Below, in pieces: positions 50,305-59,670 of a DNA stretch of 64,000 nucleotides. The notes below the pieces were generated by a model. The model ran no database searches. It had not been told where the DNA came from and saw only the letters and a program-made list of their open reading frames with translations. Every line of letters starts with the position of its first letter. The stretch's first letter is position 1. The position numbers and the translations under genes were made by a program. This DNA is from Pseudomonas indica NBRC 103045 (GTDB lineage: Bacteria; Pseudomonadota; Gammaproteobacteria; Pseudomonadales; Pseudomonadaceae): assembly GCF_002091635.1 (NCBI RefSeq), contig NZ_BDAC01000003.1, positions 1 through 64,000 of the forward strand. Direction: 5' to 3'.

Positions 50305-53300
50305 GTGTCCGTATCCGTACTGCGCCTCCCTACCCTGCCGGCTGCGACCGGTAAACAGCACTGGGGCAATCTGCCCGGTGCCGCCCTGTCCCTGGCCATT
50401 GCCGAAGCCGCCAGCGCGGCCAGACGCTTCACCCTGCTGCTCACCGCCGACAGCCAGAGCGCCGAGCGCCTGGAGCAGGAACTGGCCTTCTTCGCACCAA
50501 ACCTGCCGGTACTGCATTTCCCAGACTGGGAAACGCTGCCCTACGATCTGTTTTCTCCGCACCAGGACATCATCTCGCAGCGCGTCGCCAGCCTGTATCG
50601 CCTTCCCGAGCTGAAGCACGGCGTCCTGGTAGTGCCGATCAGTACCGCCCTACATCGCCTGGCGCCGACCCGCTTCCTGCTCGGCTCGAGCCTGGTGCTG
50701 GACGTAGGGCAGAGGCTCGACGTCGAACAGATGCGCCTGCGCCTCGAGGCGGCCGGCTACCGATGCGTGGACACCGTCTACGAGCATGGCGAGTTCGCCG
50801 TGCGCGGCGCACTGATCGATCTGTTCCCCATGGGCAGCCCCCTGCCCTACCGCATCGACCTGTTCGACGATGAAATCGAAACGCTACGCACCTTCGATCC
50901 GGAAACCCAGCGCTCGATCGACAAGGTGGAATCCATCCGCCTGCTGCCCGCCCGCGAATTCCCGCTGGACAAGAAAGCCGTCACCGATTTCCGCGGGCGC
51001 TTTCGCGAGCGCTTCGACGTCGATTTCCGTCGCTGCCCGATCTACCAGGATCTTGCCAGCGGCATCACCCCGGCGGGCATCGAGTATTACCTGCCGTTGT
51101 TCTTCGAAGAGACAGCCACGCTCTTCGATTACCTGCCTCAGGACACCCAGGTCTTTTCCCTGCCCGGCATCGAACAGGCGGCGGAACAATTCTGGGTCGA
51201 CGTTCGTAACCGCTACGAAGATCGCCGTGTCGACCCCGAGCGACCGATTCTGCCGCCAGCCGAGCTTTTCCTGCCGGTGGAAGATTGCTTCGCTCGCCTG
51301 AAGAGCTGGCCACGCATTGTCGCTGACCAGAAGGACATCGAGCCCGGCGTTGGCCGCGAACGCTTCCCTGCTCAACCGCTGCCCGAGCTGGCCATCGAGG
51401 CCAAGGCCAGCGAACCGCTCGGCGCCCTGCGCCGCTTCCTCGATCAATTCCCCGGACGCGTGCTGTTCACCGCCGAGTCCGCTGGCCGCCGCGAAGTCCT
51501 GCTGGAACTGCTGGCACGCCTGAAACTCAAGCCTCAGGAAGTCGACGGCTGGCCACAATTCCTGGAAAGCCAGGAACGCCTGGCCATCAGCATCGCACCG
51601 CTGGATGAGGGGCTTCTGCTCGACGAGCCGGCCGTTGCATTGGTCGCCGAAAGTCCATTGTTCGGCCAACGCGTCATGCAGCGCCGGCGCCGCGAAAAGA
51701 GCCGCGATGGTGGCGAGAACGTCATCAAGAACCTGACCGAGCTGCGCGAAGGCGCGCCGGTGGTACACATCGACCATGGCGTCGGCCGCTACCTGGGCCT
51801 GATCACCCTGGAAATCGACGGACAGAGCGCCGAATTCCTCGCCCTGCAATATGCCGACGAAGCCAAGCTCTATGTGCCGGTGGCCAGCCTGCACCTGATC
51901 GCCCGCTATACCGGCAGCGACGACGCTCTCGCTCCGCTGCACCGACTGGGCTCGGAGCAATGGCAGAAAGCCAAACGCAAAGCGGCCGAACAGGTGCGCG
52001 ACGTCGCCGCCGAACTGCTCGATATCTACGCCCGTCGCGCCGCCCGCAAGGGCTATGCCTTCAAGGACCCGGCCGCCGACTACGCCACCTTCGCCGCCGG
52101 TTTCCCGTTCGAGGAAACCCCCGACCAGCAGGTCGCCATCGACTCGGTGCTCGCCGATATGCTGGCCGAGAAGCCGATGGATCGCCTGGTCTGCGGTGAC
52201 GTGGGCTTCGGCAAGACCGAAGTCGCCATGCGTGCCGCCTTCGTCGCGGTACACAGCGGCAAGCAAGTGGCCGTGCTGGTACCGACCACCCTGCTCGCCC
52301 AACAGCACTACAACAGTTTTCGCGACCGGTTCGCCGACTGGCCGGTAACGGTGGAAGTGATGAGCCGCTTCAAGTCGGCCAAGGAAGTCGAAGGCGCAAT
52401 ACAACAGCTCGCCGAAGGCAAGGTGGATATCGTCATCGGCACCCACAAGCTGCTGCAGGACGACGTCAAGTTCAAGAACCTCGGGCTGGTGATCATCGAT
52501 GAAGAGCACCGTTTCGGTGTTCGCCAGAAGGAACAGCTCAAGGCCCTGCGCAGCGAAGTCGACATTCTCACCCTCACCGCCACACCGATCCCCCGTACCC
52601 TGAACATGGCCGTGGCCGGCATGCGCGACCTGTCGATCATCGCCACCCCGCCCGCCCGGCGCCTGTCGGTGCGGACGTTCGTCATGGAGCAGCAGAACGC
52701 GGTGATCAAAGAAGCCCTGCTGCGCGAGCTGCTGCGCGGCGGCCAGGTCTATTACCTGCACAACGAGGTCAAGACCATCGAGAAATGCGCCCGCGACCTC
52801 GCCGAACTGGTGCCGGAGGCGCGTATCGCTGTCGGCCATGGGCAGATGCGCGAGCGCGAACTGGAACAGGTGATGAGCGACTTCTACCACAAGCGCTTCA
52901 ACGTGTTGGTGGCGTCGACCATCATCGAGACCGGCATCGACGTGCCCAGCGCCAACACCATCATCATCGAACGTGCCGACAAGTTCGGCCTGGCCCAGCT
53001 GCACCAGCTCCGCGGCCGTGTCGGGCGCAGTCACCACCAGGCCTACGCCTATCTGCTGACACCACCCCGCAAGGCCATGACGCCGGATGCCGAGAAGCGC
53101 CTGGAAGCCATTGCCAATGCCCAGGATCTCGGCGCCGGCTTCGTTCTCGCCACCCATGACCTGGAAATCCGCGGCGCCGGCGAACTGCTCGGAGAGGGCC
53201 AGAGCGGGCAGATCCAGGCAGTCGGCTTCACGCTCTATATGGAAATGCTGGAGCGGGCGGTCAAGGCCATCCGCAAGGGCGAGCAGCCCAATCTGGAACA

Positions 53301-53757
53301 GCCGCTGGGTGCTGGTCCGGAGATCAATCTGCGCGTTCCGGCCTTGATCCCGGAGGATTACCTACCCGACGTGCATGCCCGCCTGATCCTCTACAAGCGC
53401 ATCGCCTCGGCCACGGACGAAGACGGCCTGAAGGAGCTGCAAGTGGAGATGATCGACCGTTTCGGCCTGCTGCCGGAGGCGACCAAGAACCTGATGCGTC
53501 TGACCCTGCTCAAACTGCAGGCGGAGAAGCTCGGCATCCTCAAGGTCGACGCTGGCCCGCAAGGCGGACGCATCGAATTCGCCGCCGACACCGTGGTCGA
53601 TCCGCTGGTGCTGATCAAGTTGATCCAAAGCCAACCCAATCGCTACAAGTTCGAAGGGGCCACCCTCTTCAAGTTCCAGGTGCCAATGGAGCGCCCGGAA
53701 GAGCGCTTCAATACCCTGGAGGCGCTGATCGAGCGCCTGACTCCACAATCCGCTTAA
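50305..53757 (+). CDS. mfd: Transcription-repair coupling factor Mfd
   Basis: 1150 aa. Dislodges stalled RNA polymerase and recruits UvrA. UvrB-like N-terminal module (about 1-340), RNA polymerase interaction domain (GAPVVHIDHGVGRYLGL, about 485-545), then the RecG-like translocase with Walker A GDVGFGKTEVAMRAA, the DEEHRFGV box, TATPIPRTL and the arginine-rich QLRGRVGRSHHQAYAYLL, plus the C-terminal TRCF domain. The start is GTG at 50305, with GGAG 12 nt upstream. It is 9 nt ahead of csiV. Confidence 0.98.
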   Translation: MSVSVLRLPTLPAATGKQHWGNLPGAALSLAIAEAASAARRFTLLLTADSQSAERLEQELAFFAPNLPVLHFPDWETLPYDLFSPHQDIISQRVASLYRLPELKHGVLVVPISTALHRLAPTRFLLGSSLVLDVGQRLDVEQMRLRLEAAGYRCVDTVYEHGEFAVRGALIDLFPMGSPLPYRIDLFDDEIETLRTFDPETQRSIDKVESIRLLPAREFPLDKKAVTDFRGRFRERFDVDFRRCPIYQDLASGITPAGIEYYLPLFFEETATLFDYLPQDTQVFSLPGIEQAAEQFWVDVRNRYEDRRVDPERPILPPAELFLPVEDCFARLKSWPRIVADQKDIEPGVGRERFPAQPLPELAIEAKASEPLGALRRFLDQFPGRVLFTAESAGRREVLLELLARLKLKPQEVDGWPQFLESQERLAISIAPLDEGLLLDEPAVALVAESPLFGQRVMQRRRREKSRDGGENVIKNLTELREGAPVVHIDHGVGRYLGLITLEIDGQSAEFLALQYADEAKLYVPVASLHLIARYTGSDDALAPLHRLGSEQWQKAKRKAAEQVRDVAAELLDIYARRAARKGYAFKDPAADYATFAAGFPFEETPDQQVAIDSVLADMLAEKPMDRLVCGDVGFGKTEVAMRAAFVAVHSGKQVAVLVPTTLLAQQHYNSFRDRFADWPVTVEVMSRFKSAKEVEGAIQQLAEGKVDIVIGTHKLLQDDVKFKNLGLVIIDEEHRFGVRQKEQLKALRSEVDILTLTATPIPRTLNMAVAGMRDLSIIATPPARRLSVRTFVMEQQNAVIKEALLRELLRGGQVYYLHNEVKTIEKCARDLAELVPEARIAVGHGQMRERELEQVMSDFYHKRFNVLVASTIIETGIDVPSANTIIIERADKFGLAQLHQLRGRVGRSHHQAYAYLLTPPRKAMTPDAEKRLEAIANAQDLGAGFVLATHDLEIRGAGELLGEGQSGQIQAVGFTLYMEMLERAVKAIRKGEQPNLEQPLGAGPEINLRVPALIPEDYLPDVHARLILYKRIASATDEDGLKELQVEMIDRFGLLPEATKNLMRLTLLKLQAEKLGILKVDAGPQGGRIEFAADTVVDPLVLIKLIQSQPNRYKFEGATLFKFQVPMERPEERFNTLEALIERLTPQSA

Positions 53758-53766
53758 GGACCCGCC

Positions 53767-54291
53767 ATGCCTGCGCTTCGCTACATCGCACTGTTGTTCA
53801 TTTTCCTCGCGCCAACGGCCTTCGCCGACGGGCTCTACCAGGTCGAGCTGATCCTGTTCCGCCAGGCCGGCGAGACGATTCCCTCCAGCCAGCCCGCTCC
53901 CGAGGATTGGGCCGCCGGGGCACAACGTCTGGGAGCCGGCAGCGAACGAGCTACGGCTTTGAACAACGAAGCGGCCAAGCTCACCCCCGCCAACGGCTAT
54001 CAGGTGCTGCTACACCAGGCCTGGCAACAGATGCTCGGCACTACGCCCAGCAAGATCATCGTCAGCACGGGGCAAGAGCAATTCGGGCACTTTCCGGTGG
54101 AGGGCACACTGTCGATGAACCAAAACCGCCTGGTGGATCTGGAAGCCGAGTTCTGGGTCAATCAATTCGATGCGGATGGCGTGCTGGTCGGCAGTGAATA
54201 CATGAAGCAGGGCAGCCGGCTCAAGAACGGCGAACTGACCTATCTGGATCACGGCAGCCTGGGGCTGCTGATCCGCGTGTCCCCTCTCTGA
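53767..54291 (+). CDS. CsiV family periplasmic protein
   Basis: 174 aa. Signal peptide MPALRYIALLFIFLAPTAFA followed by ADGLYQVELILFRQAGE, the CsiV N-terminal pattern. In Vibrio, CsiV helps peptidoglycan-modifying enzymes resist D-amino acids. That role is inferred here. It starts 9 nt after mfd with an AAGGA overlapping the mfd stop region, so it is probably cotranscribed. Confidence 0.85.
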   Translation: MPALRYIALLFIFLAPTAFADGLYQVELILFRQAGETIPSSQPAPEDWAAGAQRLGAGSERATALNNEAAKLTPANGYQVLLHQAWQQMLGTTPSKIIVSTGQEQFGHFPVEGTLSMNQNRLVDLEAEFWVNQFDADGVLVGSEYMKQGSRLKNGELTYLDHGSLGLLIRVSPL

Positions 54292-54311
54292 GGCGAAAGA
54301 GGACGCAACTG

Positions 54312-54335
54312 CGGCAGCTCGGGCTCGAGCTGCCG
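54312..54335. terminator. Hairpin between convergent csiV and mtnP
   Basis: A perfect 10-bp stem CGGCAGCTCG / CGAGCTGCCG with a GGCT loop. It lacks a clear T tract but lies midway between the two convergent stop codons, so it may end both transcripts weakly. Confidence 0.55.
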
Positions 54336-54351
54336 AAACCTGGACCCTCGA

Positions 54352-56102
<1,751 letters not shown>

Positions 56103-56111
56103 GAATGGTCC

Positions 56112-56636
56112 TTAGTCAAGTTCGGCCTGGGCCCAGTCCGGGCAAGCCGCTTCATCGATACGTACCGGACAGTGCAGCGGCACGCGAGGGAATAGATCCA
56201 GGAGATCGGTGTTACGCAGGCGAATGCAGCCATGGGAGCGCGGCACGCCCATCGGCTCGCTGTCAGGCGTACCGTGGAGATAGATATAACGGCGAAAACT
56301 GTCTACGTGTCCCAGGCGATTCCGGCCGCGCTCGCAGCCACTGAGCCAGAGAATCCGGGTCAGTATCCAATCGCGGCCGGGAAACTGTTCGTGCAGCGCT
56401 GGCGACCAGACCTCGCCGGTCCAGCGCCGCCCTCTCAGCACGGCGCCGCATGGCAGCCCGTCCCCGATTTTCGCGCGAACCTGATGCAAGCCCCGCGGCG
56501 TACAACCGGAGCCATTCAACTCGCCAGCACCGTTCAAGGCCGTGGAAACAAGAAGACGCAACACCAACCGCCCCTCAGCGAAGCCATAAAGGCACTGATC
56601 GGCGATGGAAATGTGCAGGAAATCGAGGGTTCGCAT
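56112..56636 (-). CDS. L,D-transpeptidase (YkuD) family protein without a signal peptide
   Basis: 174 aa. The YkuD catalytic motif is complete: YLHGTPDSEPMGVPRSHGCIRLRNTDLLDLF, with His and Cys in HGT and SHGCIR. The first 30 residues (MRTLDFLHISIADQCLYGFA) belong to the domain itself and contain no signal peptide or membrane helix. So, unlike most YkuD enzymes, it should be cytoplasmic or exported by an unknown route. It lies between psrA and nagZ. Whether it makes or breaks cross-links is unknown. Confidence 0.85.
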   Translation of the reverse strand: MRTLDFLHISIADQCLYGFAEGRLVLRLLVSTALNGAGELNGSGCTPRGLHQVRAKIGDGLPCGAVLRGRRWTGEVWSPALHEQFPGRDWILTRILWLSGCERGRNRLGHVDSFRRYIYLHGTPDSEPMGVPRSHGCIRLRNTDLLDLFPRVPLHCPVRIDEAACPDWAQAELD

Positions 56637-56679
56637 GGGCGGCTAGCTTAGCCGATCAGGCCGGAGCCGCCCAGACGGA

Positions 56680-57387
56680 TCAAACCTTGGCAGGCGCCGG
56701 GGCGGTCTTGCTGCGCGGCTTGAGTTGAGCGCTGGCCAGCTTTTCATCGGTCACCGCACTGTCAGCCCGCATGCCAGCGGCCAGGAACGGCACCATCAAG
56801 CGCATCACCTGCTCGATCGAGGTGTTCACGCCAAAATCATTCTCGGCGATGGCGCGCAGAGCCTTGATCCCGGACATACTGAACGCAGCGGCACCCAACA
56901 TGAAGTGAACGCGCCAGAACAGTTCGATGGGCGGCATCTTCGGCGCGGCTTCGTGAACCAGCTGCATGTAGCGCCGAAATACCTTGCCGTACATGTCTTC
57001 CAGATAGCGACGCAAGTGCCCCTGGCTCTGGCTGAAAGCCAGGCCCAGAAGGCGCATGAAGATAGACAGATCGTTACCGCTGCGCGGCTTCACCGCCAAA
57101 GCCTGCTCGACCAGTATTTCCAGCAACTCTTCCAGGCTGGCATGGCTTTCCGGCTTGGTCTGGCGGCGATCCAGCTCACGCTCGAGGCTGAGGCAGAACG
57201 GCCCGAGGAACCGCGAGAAGACGGCCTGAATCAGGGCCTTCTTGGAGCCGAAGTGATAGTTCACCGCAGCCAGGTTGACCCCGGCCTTGCTGGTGATCAG
57301 GCGCAAGGAGGTTTCGGCGAAGCCTTTCTCCGCGAACAGCTGTTCCGCAGCATCCAGGATGCGTTCGACGGTTTCTGACTGTGCCAT
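56680..57387 (-). CDS. psrA: TetR-family fatty-acid-responsive regulator PsrA
   Basis: 235 aa. The N-terminal HTH ([49 protein letters not shown], about residues 5-52) is TetR-type. PsrA represses itself, the fadBA5 operon and related genes, and is released by long-chain fatty acids. It also activates rpoS. The start is ATG 57387 with GGAGG 5 nt before. A longer frame extends through the operator region and is rejected. Two tandem PsrA boxes lie just upstream. Confidence 0.95.
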   Translation of the reverse strand: MAQSETVERILDAAEQLFAEKGFAETSLRLITSKAGVNLAAVNYHFGSKKALIQAVFSRFLGPFCLSLERELDRRQTKPESHASLEELLEILVEQALAVKPRSGNDLSIFMRLLGLAFSQSQGHLRRYLEDMYGKVFRRYMQLVHEAAPKMPPIELFWRVHFMLGAAAFSMSGIKALRAIAENDFGVNTSIEQVMRLMVPFLAAGMRADSAVTDEKLASAQLKPRSKTAPAPAKV

Positions 57388-57402
57388 GGATCCTCCACCT
57401 GA

Positions 57403-57416
57403 CAAACACTTGTTTG
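57403..57416. promoter_or_regulatory. PsrA operator, proximal copy
   Basis: CAAAC-ACTT-GTTTG matches the PsrA consensus exactly. It starts 16 nt upstream of the psrA ATG and shares its last G with the next box. Confidence 0.85.
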
Positions 57417-57429
57417 AAACATACGTTTC
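57416..57429. promoter_or_regulatory. PsrA operator, distal copy
   Basis: GAAAC-ATAC-GTTTC is a second perfect consensus site that abuts the first one. The tandem pair fits strong negative autoregulation of psrA. Confidence 0.8.
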
Positions 57430-57537
57430 AGCGTACCGCCTTGTCAAGTCGCACGAGCCGACTTTTGGCCGGCCGGTCACGATTGGCGACGATCACCATC
57501 AGAACGACCGGACCGGTATGAACCGGCAAGCGAAGGA

Positions 57538-57565
57538 TTGCCAAGCGCCGTTCACTGTATATAAT
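57538..57565 (+). promoter_or_regulatory. Sigma-70 promoter of lexA-sulA
   Basis: TTGCCA (57538-57543) and TATAAT (57560-57565), 16 nt apart. SOS box 1 overlaps the -10, box 2 lies just downstream. Confidence 0.75.
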
Positions 57566-57570
57566 CCCAG
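57555..57570. promoter_or_regulatory. LexA box 1
   Basis: CTGT-ATATAATC-CCAG, one mismatch to CTGT-N8-ACAG. It covers the lexA -10. Confidence 0.85.
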
Positions 57571-57573
57571 TCA

Positions 57574-57589
57574 CTGTATAAAAAAACAG
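57574..57589. promoter_or_regulatory. LexA box 2
   Basis: CTGT-ATAAAAAA-ACAG is a perfect SOS box, 19 bp from box 1, ending 9 nt before the lexA ATG. Confidence 0.92.
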
Positions 57590-57598
57590 AGCCAAGAC

Positions 57599-58210
57599 AT
57601 GCTGAAACTGACGCCCCGCCAAGCCGAGATTCTCGCCTTCATCAAGCGTTGCCTGGAAGACAATGGCTATCCGCCCACCCGGGCCGAGATCGCCCAGGAG
57701 CTCGGTTTCAAGTCTCCCAATGCCGCCGAGGAACATCTCAAGGCCCTTGCCCGCAAAGGCGCCATCGAAATGACTCCCGGTGCCTCCAGAGGCATTCGCA
57801 TCCCCGGCTTCGAGCCGAACAACAACGAGGAAGACGGCTTGCCGGTCATTGGCCGGGTCGCTGCCGGTGCGCCGATTCTAGCGCAACAGAATGTCGAAGA
57901 ATCCTGCCGGATCAATCCGGATTTCTTCCATCCCCGCGCCGACTATCTGCTACGTGTCCGCGGCATGAGCATGAAGGACATCGGTATCTACGATGGCGAC
58001 CTGCTGGCCGTGCATGCCACCCGTGAGGCCCGCAACGGCCAGGTCGTGGTCGCCCGCCTGGATGACGACGTCACGGTCAAGCGTTTCAAGCGCGAGGGCA
58101 ACAAGGTCTGGCTCATCGCGGAAAACCCGGAATTCGCCCCTATCGAAGTCGATCTAGAACAGCAGAACCTGACGATCGAAGGCTTGAGTGTCGGCGTAAT
58201 CCGCCGCTAA
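57599..58210 (+). CDS. lexA: SOS repressor LexA
   Basis: 203 aa. N-terminal winged helix ([34 protein letters not shown]) and C-terminal self-cleavage domain. The cleavage bond is Ala89-Gly90 (VAAGAP), the dyad Ser124 (GMSMKD) and Lys161 (TVKRFKR). It represses itself and sulA through the two boxes upstream. The start is [12 protein letters not shown]. The long in-frame extension would cross the boxes and is rejected. It is 9 nt ahead of sulA and divergent from psrA. Confidence 0.98.
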   Translation: MLKLTPRQAEILAFIKRCLEDNGYPPTRAEIAQELGFKSPNAAEEHLKALARKGAIEMTPGASRGIRIPGFEPNNNEEDGLPVIGRVAAGAPILAQQNVEESCRINPDFFHPRADYLLRVRGMSMKDIGIYDGDLLAVHATREARNGQVVVARLDDDVTVKRFKREGNKVWLIAENPEFAPIEVDLEQQNLTIEGLSVGVIRR

Positions 58211-58219
58211 GGAGACGTT

Positions 58220-58690
58220 ATGCAGTTCTCGCAGCCGCTTGACCTTCCCCAGCTCCCCCTGTTCGAGGCCTTTCTCGGCCAACCCGCCGCGCCATTACTG
58301 GCCGATGGAGCCGAGCCCCATTGGCCCGAACCCGAGGCCTTCAGCGAACTGTCGCTGAGCGGAGCGGCCGGGCACTGCCTCCATCTGTTGGCGCCCATCC
58401 TTCGGGAGCTGAGCGAAGAAACCGATCCACGCTGGCTTACGCTCATCGCTCCGCCTTCCAGCCTGACCCATAGCTGGCTGCGCGAAGCCGGTCTGAACCG
58501 TGAGCGGATTCTCCTGCTGCATCCACGCGGTCAGCAAACCAGCCTTGAACTGGCCTGCGAAGCCCTTCGCCTGGGCCGCAGCCACACTGTTGTCAGTTGG
58601 TTGAACCCGCTCGATCACAAGGCACGCCAGAACCTTGCCTCCGCCGCCCGCCTGGGTAGCGCACAAAGCCTGAATATTCGTCTGGGTTGA
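58220..58690 (+). CDS. sulA: SOS cell division inhibitor SulA
   Basis: 156 aa. SulA blocks FtsZ assembly during the SOS response. The core AAGHCLHLLAPILRELSEETDPRWLTLIAPPSSLTHSWLREAGLN and the RILLLHPRGQQTSLELACEALRLG segment match the family. It is the second gene of the lexA-sulA operon, so it is controlled by the LexA boxes upstream of lexA. This linkage is typical of pseudomonads. Confidence 0.93.
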   Translation: MQFSQPLDLPQLPLFEAFLGQPAAPLLADGAEPHWPEPEAFSELSLSGAAGHCLHLLAPILRELSEETDPRWLTLIAPPSSLTHSWLREAGLNRERILLLHPRGQQTSLELACEALRLGRSHTVVSWLNPLDHKARQNLASAARLGSAQSLNIRLG

Positions 58691-58758
58691 TCACAGCGGC
58701 ACACGGAGGTGCCACCCGCCTCGATGCAGCAAGGCGGTCAATGGGCAGGAAGCCTGGC

Positions 58759-58995
58759 TCAGTGCAGGACGCGAGGCCCTTCTTCATCCCGCTCGAAATC
58801 ACCTTCGGCCAATCGGCCAGCCATCTGCACGCCAACGCTCAGCATGGCCTTGGCGACTTCCACATGGTGCCCCTGCAGGAAGGCCTTGGCATCTGCCGAG
58901 AAGTCGAGGATTACCAGCGCTTCCTCATCCTCCGCTCGGCGCAAGGCGATGCGCCCATCGGGCAGCTCAACGATTTCGAGGAAGGAAGTAGGCAT
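58759..58995 (-). CDS. Conserved small hypothetical protein
   Basis: 78 aa, acidic, no signal peptide or helix spanning a membrane. It begins MPTSFLEIVELPDGRIALRRAEDEEALVILDFSADAKAFL and ends in an FERDEEGPRVLH tail. No family is recognised. It seems to be a Pseudomonas-conserved protein at this locus (next to lexA-sulA), with typical codon use, so it is probably real. It is convergent with sulA. Confidence 0.75.
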   Translation of the reverse strand: MPTSFLEIVELPDGRIALRRAEDEEALVILDFSADAKAFLQGHHVEVAKAMLSVGVQMAGRLAEGDFERDEEGPRVLH

Positions 58996-59061
58996 AAGTC
59001 AATCTCAAGCAAAGGCCGGCCATTGTACCAGCCTGAAGGGATACGTCTCTAACCGTTCGGC

Positions 59062-59580
59062 TCAGCATTCTGTCAGCGTTTCACGGAAACGCAGCGCCAG
59101 ACCTTTCAGTTGTTTGCGCCACTCCTCCAGCTCATCGCGACCGAGCGATGGCTCTTCCGCTTCCAGATCGACCGATTCGATCAATGGAACGGTCGGGTCG
59201 ACCTTGGCCTTCTTCGGCGCCTGTGGCGGCTGAAATAGCGCAGCATAGGCCGCAAGGAGACGCCCAAGCCATGTTTCGGGTTGCTGCGCCAACTCCACCA
59301 ACTCGGCCAGCTCAGGGCTGGGCGCGGCATTCAGGACCACCTGATTCAACAGCATATCGACCCTGGGCGCGCGCGCCTCGGGCAAACGATAGAAACCGGC
59401 AATTTCATGGCAAAGGCCCAGAACCGCGCCATACAGATGAAACAAGGCGGACTCGCGTTCAGCCTGGATCAGTGCCTGGGCGTTCATCGCCTGCCCGGTT
59501 TCGGCACGTTTCCACGCCTCAAGCGCCAGACCAGCGAAGTAGAGCTTCTGGTTCGTACGGGTATAAAGCTCATGGGCCAT
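59062..59580 (-). CDS. DUF6586-like hypothetical protein
   Basis: 172 aa, soluble. The N-terminal half is helical (MAHELYTRTNQKLYFAGLALEAWKRAE ... ALIQAERESALFHLYGAVLGLCHEIAGFY), and the C-terminal part is a charged helical tail (SLGRDELEEWRKQLKGLALRFRETL). I recall it as a conserved Pseudomonas protein of unknown function (DUF6586), and the assignment is tentative. It is followed by the 58759 gene and preceded by topA. Confidence 0.75.
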   Translation of the reverse strand: MAHELYTRTNQKLYFAGLALEAWKRAETGQAMNAQALIQAERESALFHLYGAVLGLCHEIAGFYRLPEARAPRVDMLLNQVVLNAAPSPELAELVELAQQPETWLGRLLAAYAALFQPPQAPKKAKVDPTVPLIESVDLEAEEPSLGRDELEEWRKQLKGLALRFRETLTEC

Positions 59581-59635
59581 ACAGCGCCTCCAGAGATACG
59601 CGCAAAGTGCCGGAGCAACTTACCGGACTATACGC

Positions 59636-59657
59636 GCCTCCGGCAGAAACCGGAGGC
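59636..59657 (-). terminator. Candidate hairpin after topA
   Basis: An 8-bp stem GCCTCCGG / CCGGAGGC with a 6-nt loop lies 13 nt after the topA stop. There is no T tract on the minus strand, so termination is uncertain. Confidence 0.45.
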
Positions 59658-59670
59658 ACGTTTTGTCCGA

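Noticed and set aside
50884-53157. 757-codon minus-strand reading frame opposite mfd
   Set aside because: Shadow of mfd, with no recognisable domain. Mfd motifs are complete on the other strand.
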